Origin: Phorcus lineatus
Taxonomy: Eukaryota; Mollusca; Gastropoda; Trochida; Trochidae
Reading direction: 5' to 3'
Assembly: GCA_921293015.1 (NCBI GenBank)
Contig: OV121090.1
Span: 16,647,304-16,711,303 of the forward strand
DNA length: 64,000 nt
Positions 50,701 through 59,314 of the stretch are shown here, in pieces. Positions within the stretch are counted from its first letter, which is position 1; the number at the start of each line of letters is the position of its first letter. The notes beneath the pieces were generated by a model. It was not told the origin of the DNA. It searched no databases and saw nothing but the letters and a program-made list of their open reading frames with translations. Made by a program: the position numbers and the translations under genes.

Positions 50701-53700
50701 ACATGCGCCTTCACATTGTTGCTGTCTTTTGACCTCTGAGCCATGGCTGATAGGATTAATTGAGCGATGTAATCGAGATGGGCGAGAGTTTGAAAGCTAC
50801 TGTGCCAAGGGAGAGAGGCCGTGAGTGCAGTTCAGACTTCTTCATCTGAGTGCATAAGATCATTCCCCAAACTTTCACACGGACCCCTTTTCTTAAAGAC
50901 TAGTTTAAATGGGCTGTGGGTGGACAGTGTGGGTGAAAATTTCTAGATAAATCTTTACATTTAAAAAAGTAAATAACTGTCTTCATATGTCCCTCTCATT
51001 CTCTGTATGCTGTAGTTTATCCAAAATAGACACATACTTAATTCTTGAACACACCTGGTATATCAGCATTGAAGTTGCATCTCCAATAAAAGCCTCAGAA
51101 GAAATGATGATAAACAGATTTAGAAATAATTTTCCTGCCCCCTTCAGAATATCTTTTTTGTTTTCTTGAAGGCAATTGCTTAGATATTTCAGATTTTGCA
51201 TCCACCGCTTGTAAATAAATGAGTCATATAGTTTCAACCTTTAATATTCTATCCATTATATTTTTTTACTTGATTAGAAGAATAATGGCTTTCTTAGAAA
51301 GTTGCACTTGTTCATTCAATAGAATTCATAACTGAAAGTATTAAAGGAAATGCAGCCTTAATCAGAATTTGTTACTTGTTATGGTTAAAAGCAGTCACTT
51401 TGAAATTAAGTGTATAATTTTGGACAGGCCAGCTTGGAAAATGTATAATTTCAATCCAACGCTTTTACTATTAAATTTTATGAGATAAAATATGGCATCC
51501 ATGAAAATCTACCTTGTTTATGTGTATTTCATGGTCTGCCGAGCAGACAAGTTCACTCTGCAATCAGTGTTTATGCTTCATTCAGACCTACTTAAGCAGT
51601 TTTATTAATAGTTAGATACGCTCAATAGCTTGAAGAAGCCAATCACCAGCGTCGTTAAGCTTAGAGTTGCACTTGTGCAGTATTATTCATGGATGTCAAT
51701 CCTCTTATGGAAGATGAAACTTCAATTTCCTTGAAATTTAGCCTTGAACACTTAACAAAATTAGTAACTGTCACATACAGTCTAGACTCAGAGTCAGAAA
51801 CAAATTACATTAATATTGTACATGTATGTTATAAGATGAAGATTTCATCTCATTAAAAAAGCTTTGAGAAAATCTTTATTAGCGTATGTTAGGAATGAAG
51901 ATTTAATCTCATTAAAATAGCTTAGAGAAAATTCTCATTAAAAGCTTTATTTAAAACTTAATGGTAATGTACTGGACAAAATAAGTAAAAAATCTTTGCT
52001 TTTTCATGATGGATATTTCATCAGTATTTTGATAAATAAGGTATCATCATTTATCATTTCAAAGTATCCCTAAATATTTGTGTTGTACAAATTGTTGTCT
52101 TCTATTCAATGCACACTCCCCCTCCTAAGTACATTGCATGCATGCAGTATCCATGTTCAATTTCCTGTTCAACCTTTCAACAAACACAAATGTTTAGACA
52201 TTCATTATAGTAATTATCGAACCACTGAATCAGAGTTAGGAAGTACAACCTAGTGTAATGTCAAATCCACAATCATATGATGTATAACAGAACTTACCCA
52301 TCAAATGTGTGTCACTGGGCTCTGTATAAACTGCCTTAGGCTAATTGGATAGTACTAATTTCTCCTGCGAATTTCCAAATGCTGAACATTCTTTGAGACA
52401 TATCTTGATATGAAATTGTAAATTTCCTGATTGTTTTTGTGACATATTTGCGATGCCTTTGAACTTGATAGCTTATATGTTAATCTTCAACGGTGGAGAT
52501 TTAATGAATCATGCGAGACCAGAGCTACATGCCAAGCTACAAATCCAATGGGTCTATTGTCTTTGTTTGCTTTTGCTTAACCTTTAACATTTGTTGACAA
52601 CAATGTTTTTGCTGTGTCCTCATTTCCAATACATGTGTTTTTCAACTTCATTGAACGCCGCAATTAAGTCCCTCCTGATAAACAAGCCAACATCTGCAAA
52701 GATCAGAAGGATAACTAAGCCCTGCATATCAGACTTTCACAGTGTTTCCGCTGGCATTTTTGACAGCCGGTCATCATGTCCGACGGCTTTGAAAAATACC
52801 GGACATTTACATTTTTTACCGGTCAGATAAATGTAGCTAATAAATGTTTCATTTGCTGATTTTTTTGCTAGTAATAACAATATCTGCGTCATCTTCTGAT
52901 ATTCTCTTTCATTCGTTTAATTGACTGTTTTTGCCACCAAAGTAGAAAGAAAAATTCGTCTGCTTTTTCATTGTCGAAAAAACGTGTTTACATTCGTAAA
53001 TGATCGGAATAAGTCGATAATTTCCGTATACATTTCACGCATACATTGAAATTGAGGTCAATAAATTCAACTGCAGTTATTCGAATGATTATGTCATGCG
53101 CACTTCGTTGCTTTCTATTTCAAGCTACTGAAGCGAGTGGGATTTCTAGACAAATACGATCGGGGTATCGCATCACTAGATGTTACAAGTGTTTTTTTCA
53201 AATAAAGGTTTATGAAATGAGTTCGACAGCTTGATATTTAATCAGACATCATGTCCGACAGGTTTTTTAAATACCGGACAATCATATTTTTTATCGGACT
53301 ATGACCAGTATTTACCGGACAACGGAAACACTGCTTTCAAACCTATAATACTGTAAGATAAAATCATATATTATTATGCTGTATAGATATTATTTTGGTG
53401 AAGCTATGGAAAGTTTGAAGAAAGAAACATCATAATGACAGGAAAGCTTTCTCAATATACTTTCAAAACTACTAAGCTGTGCTGTTAGCTGAAGTACCAT
53501 ATGGACTAAGAAATATCATGTTTCTCTAAAAAGTTTCTTTTGGGCGAAATAAAAAAAAAACATAACACAAACAAAACCACAAGATTTTAGTATCTGGCTC
53601 AAAGGCTTGTGTTACAGCAAGGGGGCACTGTTTTCATCCAGGCCCCGTGGACATGCTAATTTGGTTAGTAGAAAAAGATTTCATGTTACATCAATCCAAT

Positions 53701-56700
53701 TTTTTGTGTGCTGGATTGTTACTTTCCATTGGAACCCTTAACTATCTACTACTTCCATAAGTGTAGTCATTGGATTTATGTTCCTGCTCAGGTGAAACGT
53801 ACGACCACCTTGTCACAAACTGGAGAGGAGTGAGAAGACTAGCACAGCCTGCAGTCAACCATTTCATGGTTCTTGGAGTAGAAAATCTTCCTGACCACCA
53901 GATATAGGATGATATCCAAAATACTATACATTGAGTAAACAGTAGTAAATTAATCAATAAATAGCCTTTCATAAATCCTTATACTTGAGTTTCCCAAGTA
54001 AATCTTGGCAACATGGGTTTAAACAATAAACAGTTCCACAATACATTTGTATGTTCACTCAGATAGCGCCAAGCCATGAATTAACCATGCTCAACTCCTA
54101 CAAGTTAAGGAGCCTACAAGTTACAGTAACTTAAAGTAGATTTATGTTTTTTGCTCAGGTGGAATGTTGGAACTTCCGAGTTGGGAACCAGAGAGTAACG
54201 AGAAAATGAACCAACAAGGCCACTGCGCACTTGTTCATCAACAAACACGTATTGACTATCATGTTTAACTAGTGCTCTCTTTCACCAAAATGAGGTTCCA
54301 ACATGTCTACCAACTGTCTCTGTTTGCCACACTCTGCTCTGAACCTGCAGTATTCCCATTAATCACGGGAGGAACTAGGAGTTGTCTGTTTCACACTCTG
54401 ACTCTCAGAACTTCTTATAGTTGCTGACCACCTTGTTTGACTCATGTTTTGTTTAGTAGAGTTCGACTCATTGGACCGACCTTTCTGTTACATTCACCTC
54501 TTGTTCTTGGATCAGAATGTACCGAAATTGATATACAATAGCCTTCACATTTTAAAACTTAATATTTATTTGTTGTTGAGAATAATTAAACACAAGGATA
54601 TGTTTTTATTATTGTATGCTATAACTTATTTTCTTAAAAAATGACAAAGGTTTACAAAGCCATACAAGGAAGATCATTTCTTTGTTTTGTAACTTGGTTT
54701 GCTTCTGAAGATAAAAGAGCTTTGGAAATGATGAAATGAGACTATTGTATTGCTTAATTATCATCTGTTCCCTAACAAAAAAGAAATCAGGATTTACAGA
54801 AAACAGATTTTTAAAAAAAATAGATGTATATGCTTATTATATTCTAAATGGTGAAATATGCCATTTAAGGGTGAAGATAAAATCCTATTTTCACTCAGTG
54901 AAATAACAATGTGATTCTACTCAGTGAAATAACGCTCCATTAATATGATGTCATCTGTGACCTCCAGAAACATTTGAATGATGTCATGAGATGGCCACAA
55001 TAGCGAAGCCATCTTGCTACTCCATTCATAGAGTTAAGGTCATTTACGACATTTGGGAAACATAATAAATAGAACATTTGACATTTCTAATGGAATACCA
55101 TCTCATGAAGTAGAAAATTATATGTTTAGACTCGTTGCTGTCTCAGTGAAAATATACATTTCTACTTCCCTTGATGTGATATACGTGGTATTCCTTGAGA
55201 AATATCAAATATCCTCTATAAATGTTTTTGACCCCAAAGTGTGTTGCTTGGATGACCAGTTGAGTCATTAGTTTAGACAAGAAGTATGGTCATCTTGAGG
55301 ATAAATTCATTACTCTCCTCAGCAGATAGGTTATGGCAGAAACCATTTATTGATAATTAGCAATACCATTGTAAGCGTAACATGAGTTGTCATATTTTGT
55401 GCTTTATTGTTCACAAGTTGAAATCTTTTTCCAAAGATTCACTGACCTTGGTGTCTGTGATATTATTTATTCAATCCTGATCCACTGAGGTAAAGATTTT
55501 GTTTCTGGGATTAGAACATGTACACCCAATGAAGCAAGCACCAAAGATCAGGACTATATTACCCATGTTTTGTCTGTCAAAATTGTTTTAAATATTTTTT
55601 AAGGTGATGCAGTGAAGTTAAGAGAAAATGTCACATGTGTGTCCATGAAATACATGTTTCAGCATGAGTATTAGTATTTCCAGAGCTGCAGATTAAGACC
55701 AGGACACTGACAAGATGAGGAGATCTTCAATATCTATGTGAAGAGCAGGGGGCTAGACAAATGTTTGAAATCAATATTTAAATGTAGAAGACATTTTAAT
55801 TTGTTGTTGCTTGCTTGAAGAAATCTAAGTACCATGTTACATCAATGTCAAATTGTTGAACTGCTTACTAAAGGTCAAGTATCAGAAATGGAAACCCAAG
55901 ACTGTTAGTGGAATATTTTAACTGCTGAAAAGTGACGCAGAAAATTTATCTAATTTTAAACAAAATTGATCATCAGTTATTAAAAAACTTGATAAGGTAT
56001 TGAACATTGAATCGATCTGGAGTAAAGTCAATCTAATTATAATTTGGTTATGGATTTATGGGTTTTCAAATGATTTTTACTGCATCAAGTGACTGTGCCT
56101 TCTCTGTCATCATTTATACATATTCCCCACTTCATTTACATATTTGCCCTGGAACATTTTACATATTTTCATGAACTCAGTTAATCCATCGGTTAGAGTG
56201 CCATTTAATCCTCTTGGTCAATTAGAGGCAGTATGCATTGAAAGGGAGCCTTATAGCCTTGGTCAATCATTTAAGCTCTATTTGCCATCAAACTAAAAAG
56301 AGGGCACTAATTCAAAGGTACACCTTAATCACACTAACAACCTAGAACAGGACATGAGCAAATTACACAATGAATTGTCGTACTTCCTTAGGGCATGAAC
56401 TACAGAATCTGGTGAATGGAAATGCCTTGTTTCATACCAGGTGTAAAGCTGCATTGCCATTCAATTTAGTACCACCCATGCAGTGCCACTTTTACCTATT
56501 TCATACAGCTTTCAAACTATAAAGACTCAATGACGTAGTATAAGCCTCCAGGATGGAATTGAAACCTATTTTGAAAGTGGTTTGAAGCCCAACTCTATCA
56601 TCTGAGAAGGTGCAAACTGTTGCTGTTCATGCTATTGAGGGAAGGGTACCAGAATAGCTGGAAACACTCAAATGTCGCCAAGGGGCCAAACAGTTTGCAC

Positions 56701-59314
56701 TGTGAAGTGTGATACTTCCGGAGGCATGAAAGGTAGAAACTGTTGAATGGAAATGCCTTGTAAAATGTCAGGGTTGAAATCCTGTAAGAATAACAGGAGA
56801 TTCCTGCAGTCCCCAGGAAGATGTAGATATCTGATGTACACCGAGATATACCAAGACTTCATCTTGTAATACATATTTGGTAACCTATATAATTTATACA
56901 GAAATCTGATAATGTGGTTAAGCAGATGTTCTATAAAAAATAATTCTATGATAATCACATTTTATGCAAAGTTTTGAAGTAAATTGATTGTTTTACTTGT
57001 AGAAATGCCTGATAAAAGTTTTACAATGTCAACAGGCTTGAGGTTTATTTTGAACATATTGTTACTAGGGGATGACAATAAGTTCATAGAAGTGAGAATT
57101 GATACACCCCTGAAGACATCATCGTTAGTGTCATTATTGAGATAATCCATCTGACAACAGTTTACAGACATAAACAACTCTTCCTGATCATTTACTTGAG
57201 ATTTACAGTCTGTTGAACACAGGTAACCCTCCTACAATATTGAAAAGCATCGTGCAGTTATCAAGTTTCTCACAAAAGAAGGGGTGAATGCGACCAAAAT
57301 ACATAAATTATGACCAATATGTATGGGAAAGCAGCCCCTCAATTTAAGCAGGGTCGCAGCTCCTTGGACAATGACCCACGGTCAGAAGAAGGGATTTTGA
57401 TGAAGATGATATGGTTGCACAGGTCCAGGGCTTAATCATGTCCATTCTTAAAATAAAGATTGGATGAGATATCTTCAGAGTGTGGCATTTCTCATGGAAG
57501 TGTTTGAACCATAATTCATGAGCATTTGTGCATGTCCAAGGTGTCTGCAAGACGGGTGCTACAAAACTTAAATGCACAAGATCAACACCAGAGAGTAGAA
57601 GCCAGTCATGAGCTCTTGGATATCTACAATGCTGATCCTGATAATGTTCATACCCGTCTGGTTACAGGAGTTAAAACGTGGATTCATCACTGGGATCCTG
57701 ACACCAAGAAAGAATCATTTTCTTGGATTCAAGGGGCATGATAGTTATAGACTATAAACCACTTTAAACTACAATAACAGAAGCCTACTATGCTGACTTG
57801 TTGAGGCAATTGAGAGCAGCGATCGAGAAGAGGTAGGCATCTGACTGCTGGAGTTATGCTTCTTCATGACAATGCTCCAATGCACAGTTGTATTGCACAG
57901 GCTGCACTTCAACAATGTGGCTTTAAACAACTTAACCATACCCTCTACAGTCCAGATTTCTATCTTTCTATCTGTTTCACAAATTGAAATCACTCTTGCG
58001 GTACAAGATTTGATGATGAACTGAAGGCAGCTACTGAGGCATGGCTTAGGGGCCAGTTAGAAGATTTCTACAGTCTGAAAGACAAATGGGCAACGTGCAT
58101 CGAGGTCAAGGGAGATTATATTGAAAAATAATATCAATATCACAACCATTGGCTTCTGTTTTATATCCACTTCTATGAACTTATCGACTTCTGCTTGTAT
58201 GTTGTATATTCTCTGAACAGATATTCTTGATTAAAAGTAAATGGTAGATATTTAATGTAACTTTAAATTGAAATCTCTCGAATAAGTCTTGTTGGTACAA
58301 CTTGTAGATAACGGCAGATAAAAGTGGTGATGATGTAAATAAATGGATGGTTGTTTAAAGGGAAACTTTGATGACAATAAAGACATTGAAAACCTTAACT
58401 CTGAACATATTGTGAGTGGACACTGACAGGTTTGAATTATTTGAAAATAGTCTAATTACTTCTCAGAATGTGTCACCAGTCTTGACTTTAAACCAATTAC
58501 ATGAGCAAAAAGACGATATAGTAGCAATTAAAGATTTCTCAAACAGAAAATTTATAGATCTTGTGACAATTGATCATTGGTTTTAGATTTTTGACAAGGT
58601 TCTTGTGGCTGTTAAGGCGACAGTAAAACCTTAAGCCTCTGCTGAACATGAAATATGCACTCTGGATTAGGAATCAATGTGCAAATGGTGCGACCTGACA
58701 GAAATGCAATGACATGTGATGTATGGACCAAAATTAACATTGTTAGAGTGCAGGCTGTAAGATACGGACAATCGCCCGAAATTTCTTATATTATAGAAAT
58801 AAGAACATTGAACCTGCAGAGACTTTGGAGTATGATAAAAGTGACAGCATTTGAGAATAACTTGTTTGAAGTTTTAATTTTTCTACTATAAATATTATCA
58901 TTGATTCCGGAGTTTCTCTTTAGATATTTTTAGATGTTAAATGTGCTGTTTGCTCAGTATTTCTACATGCTTGTTGATGATTTCAAACATATACTGCTTT
59001 TTTTTGTTATCACTACATTGGAGTATTTAAAACAATAATTGATTTAAACATATTCTTTTCAATTCAGAAAGGGATAAGGCATAAGTTTTCCAACTTAGTC
59101 AGAGTCAATGATGACATCAACTTTTATTTATTTATTTTTCAGATGTTGAAGAATGCAATGGGCTCTCGGTGGACTGGAAGTCAAACCATGTGTACTGGAC
59201 GGATGCTGCTAAACAAACAATCGAGGTGGCCAATTATGATGGTAGCGGGCGGAGGATTCTGATTGGTCACAATTTAGATAAACCACGGGGAATCGTTGTG
59301 GACCCAGTTTATGG
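18668..59314 (+). CDS. LDL-receptor-related (LRP-like) protein, 5' part (4 exons, gene-level entry)
   Basis: Four plus-strand exons join in frame: 18668-18755, 37095-37177, 46284-46416 and 59143-59314, giving 158 residues before the gene leaves recognisable territory. A signal peptide is followed at once by the opening blades of a YWTD (LDL-receptor class B) beta-propeller, with LFWSD at 74-78 and VYWTD at 118-122, and the blade motif DGSGRRILI...L..PRGIVVDP. A propeller straight after the signal peptide, with no LDL-receptor class A repeats before it, resembles LRP5/6 and pro-EGF more than LRP1/2/4. Those receptors act at the cell surface, LRP5/6 as Wnt co-receptors. The fragment is too short to assign an orthologue, so no symbol is given. 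Introns of 18.3, 9.1 and 12.7 kb are large, and no later exon was found up to 64000. Confidence 0.75.
19351..19456 (+). other. Possible alternative first exon of the LRP-like gene
   Basis: An ATG at 19351 (with others at 19381 and 19399) opens MNKPSYFIKWMSKQDLMCDV, then KEFLVMVSVLMIGKI, a hydrophobic run. It ends at a strong donor (ATTG/GTAAGTG) in phase 1, the same phase and last base as exon 1, so it could splice to the exon at 37095. No transcript evidence is available; it may be a chance frame. Confidence 0.25.
20023..20460 (+). repeat. 33 bp minisatellite, about 13 units
   Basis: Tandem units with the core AATTAAACCAGTGGTTGTAT followed by ATGGATGATTAGG, nearly identical between copies. 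Two units carry the variant TATTAATGATTAGG with AAGCC instead of AAACC, at 20041 and 20305, exactly eight units (264 bases) apart. Confidence 0.95.
20677..20728 (+). repeat. (AT)26 microsatellite
   Basis: An uninterrupted AT dinucleotide run, likely to vary in length between individuals. Confidence 0.98.
21689..21890. mobile_element. Hairpin-forming insertion flanked by a 14 bp target duplication
   Basis: Perfect direct repeats GACAAAGATATTTG lie at 21675-21688 and 21891-21904. The 202 bases between them fold back on themselves: the left arm has TTATGG-A-AAGTCAACTTCTTTATT and GTAGATACTAACACTGTT, and the right arm has the complements, AATAAAGAAGTTGACTATCCATAA and AACGGTGTTAATATCTAC, around a loop at AAGTGATTCACTTG. 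The right arm carries about 20 extra bases not matched in the left. A 14 bp duplication suggests copying by a retrotransposon machinery rather than a cut-and-paste transposon. No promoter or tail motif is obvious. Confidence 0.6.
26250..26566 (+). mobile_element. tRNA-derived SINE with CTCAC tail
   Basis: The 317-base element starts GGGGCGGGATAGCGCAGTGG. It has an internal polymerase III box A (TAGCGCAGTGG, 26259-26269) and box B (GGTTCGAATCC, 26303-26313), so the head derives from a tRNA; the loop CTTCGGA points to an Arg-TCG ancestor, although the anticodon stem is no longer paired. A 240-base body follows, ending in GGTGTTAAACACC and a CTCAC pentamer tail. Perfect 15 bp target duplications (TCATTTGGCTAACTG) lie at 26235-26249 and 26567-26581, so the insertion is complete and fairly recent. 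Confidence 0.92.
29446..31259. repeat. 86 bp satellite array, 20 full units, local higher-order structure
   Basis: Full units begin every 86 bases from 29517 to 31151, with partial units at both ends. Conserved parts include CCAGATGATGAGTATATGAT and ATAACACACCAGGTGCTATG. Two main variants alternate (GAAGAAGTCTTT and GAACAATGCTTT), with further markers (TTGCTGAACAAG; CAGATGCTTTGG). From 30119 the order of variants repeats every four units (344 bases): 30119-30462, 30463-30806, then about half a copy. Overlapping minus-strand reading frames of 70-83 codons across the array are a product of the repeat and not genes. Confidence 0.97.
31488..32220 (+). mobile_element. Hairpin-ended interspersed repeat, copy 1 (with internal duplication)
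   Basis: It begins TATACCCCTGCTTACTTCTC followed by ATAGCGGGGGTGTATA, so the left end can pair (ACCCCTGCT with AGCGGGGGT). It ends GCGGAGGTATGTGAGCCGTG then CTCAC, with a GTGAGC/GCTCAC hairpin at 32204-32218. Inside, a segment starting AATGGGGAC is repeated at 31729, 31906 and 32090 (177 and 184 bases apart). A shorter copy at 35309 has the same polarity and ends. The class is unknown; the 3' hairpin recalls Helitrons, but the CTRR end is not clear. Confidence 0.6.
35309..35650 (+). mobile_element. Hairpin-ended interspersed repeat, copy 2 (short)
   Basis: It starts TATACCCCTGCTTTACATGA and ends TGGGGGTATGTGAGCTGTGC then TCAC, with the same GTGAGC/GCTCAC hairpin (35630-35644). It shares the CGGTTTCCATGGAA block with copy 1. 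It lacks the left-hand AGCGGGGGT partner and the internal duplicated segments, so it is a deleted member of the family. Confidence 0.6.
37095..37177 (+). CDS. LRP-like exon 2: first propeller strands
   Basis: Acceptor TTTGTTTGCAG and donor CAG/GTGAGC flank 83 bases entering in phase 1 and leaving in phase 0. They encode residues 30-57, starting DGLLYVSNGTHILSINRNNN. The LLYVSNGTHILSI pattern is the usual opening strand of a YWTD propeller (compare FLLFS..xxIxxI in LRPs). The NGT at 37-39 is a potential glycosylation site. Confidence 0.75.
38070..38720. repeat. Possible hAT-like MITE or fragment
   Basis: The left side begins AGAGCTGCAACGAATACAC, and both sides are rich in CGAATA/TATTCG motifs (for example TAGCGAATACGAATAATTAT and GAATATACGAATGTATTC), as in many hAT elements that start with GCTGCAACGAAT. 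No matching right terminus or target duplication was found, so the ends are uncertain. Confidence 0.35.
42829..42960 (-). mobile_element. 3' tail of a LINE-like retroelement (truncated)
   Basis: Read on the minus strand it ends GAATTCCTTTTGGGGTAATA, AAGTATCATTATC and an ATTATT run. The pattern AATTxCCxTTxGGGxTAATAAAGTAT plus a short repeat tail is the common 3' end of several LINE families and their SINE partners. No coding part remains. The hAT element inserted about 65 bases away. Confidence 0.45.
43026..46033 (-). mobile_element. hAT-family DNA transposon with intact ends
   Basis: Terminal inverted repeats TAGGGCTGAAACGGGTAC (43026-43043) and its complement GTACCCGTTTCAGCCCTA (46016-46033) match perfectly. 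The element is flanked by a perfect 8 bp target duplication ATTACCAC (43018-43025 and 46034-46041), which is diagnostic of hAT. Both subterminal regions carry many GAGTACTCGAGTA motifs, probable transposase binding sites, and the left one has a G/C-rich palindromic stretch (43146-43175). Length is 3008 bp. The transposase inside is broken (separate entry), so this copy cannot move by itself, although its ends look usable by a transposase supplied elsewhere. Confidence 0.95.
43677..45921 (-). pseudogene. hAT transposase (BED zinc finger type), decayed
   Basis: From a start at 45921 (MAEQSRSNVWSFF) a BED finger begins with CSICG. The frame then shifts near 45835, the rest of the finger (GGTTSTMRNHL, H) is in a second frame, and a third frame resumes at about 45790. 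An intron follows (donor GGTTAGT near 45734, acceptor TTCTTTTAG near 45260). The main domain runs VAPLTKATYQEL through SLTTDTWTSCTS (first catalytic D) and AAITTDNASNM (second D). Near 44775 the frame changes and the usual C-x2-H-x-LN segment is missing; the frame then continues as HVIIDVGTRWNSSFF to the C-terminal dimerisation region GTSVSSERAFSVAGL (likely catalytic E) and ends at 43677. At least three lesions make it nonfunctional. Sequencing error could explain single-base shifts but not the internal loss. Confidence 0.88.
46284..46416 (+). CDS. LRP-like exon 3: YWTD blade
   Basis: Acceptor TTCTGTTTTCAG and donor AAAG/GTATGT flank 133 bases (phase 0 to phase 1). It encodes residues 58-101: GLAADIDDGLLFWSDISTGR, then AIYRSRLDGSQPEMIL. 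LFWSD stands in for YWTD, and the I.R..LDGS motif is typical of LDL-receptor class B repeats. The hAT insertion ends only about 250 bases upstream in the preceding intron. Confidence 0.87.
52740..53333. mobile_element. Nonautonomous DNA transposon (MITE) with CAGTGTTTCCG termini
   Basis: Ends are CAGTGTTTCCG (52740-52750) and CGGAAACACTG (53323-53333), a perfect 11 bp inverted repeat, flanked by the direct repeat CTTTCA (52734-52739 and 53334-53339). Inside each end is a direct-orientation copy of a block of about 50 bases (CATCATGTCCGAC, then AAATACCGGACA, then ATTTTTTA.CGG) at about 52773 and 53246. The termini resemble hAT, but the target duplication appears to be 6 rather than 8 bp. No transposase is encoded. 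Confidence 0.75.
57233..58131 (+). pseudogene. mariner transposase relic
   Basis: Fragments in several frames line up with a mariner transposase in order: EKHRAVIKFLTKEGVNATKI (helix-turn-helix 1), GRSSLDNDPRS (linker), SKVSARRVLQNL and QRVEASHELLDIYNADPDN, RLVTGVKTWIHHWDPDTKKE, LRQLRAAIEKR, LHDNAP, YSPD and finally CIEVKGDYIEK with the normal stop at 58131. The first catalytic aspartate is lost: the usual TGDETW reads TGVKTW. The aspartates of HDNAP and YSPD are visible. Many frameshifts, stops and a deletion after the first catalytic region show an old dead copy. No terminal inverted repeats were found. Confidence 0.85.
59143..59314 (+). CDS. LRP-like exon 4: YWTD blade
   Basis: Acceptor TTTATTTTTCAG and donor GG/GTAAGT flank 172 bases (phase 1 to phase 2). 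It encodes residues 102-158: DVEECNGLSVDWKSNHVYWT, DAAKQTIEVANYDGSGRRIL and LDKPRGIVVDPVYG. This is a full canonical class B repeat ending just before the next expected YWTD strand. Confidence 0.9.

Larger units (their letters stand above)
46417..59142 (+). other. Intron 3 of the LRP-like gene (about 12.7 kb)
   Basis: Recognised contents are a 594 bp MITE (52740-53333) and a mariner relic (57233-58131). A diverged tandem duplication of about 62 bases lies at 51828-51950, and a loose direct repeat (TAATGATTGGTATA... GTGTATATGGG) at 48995-49275. In the remaining stretches I see no gene. Confidence 0.55.
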
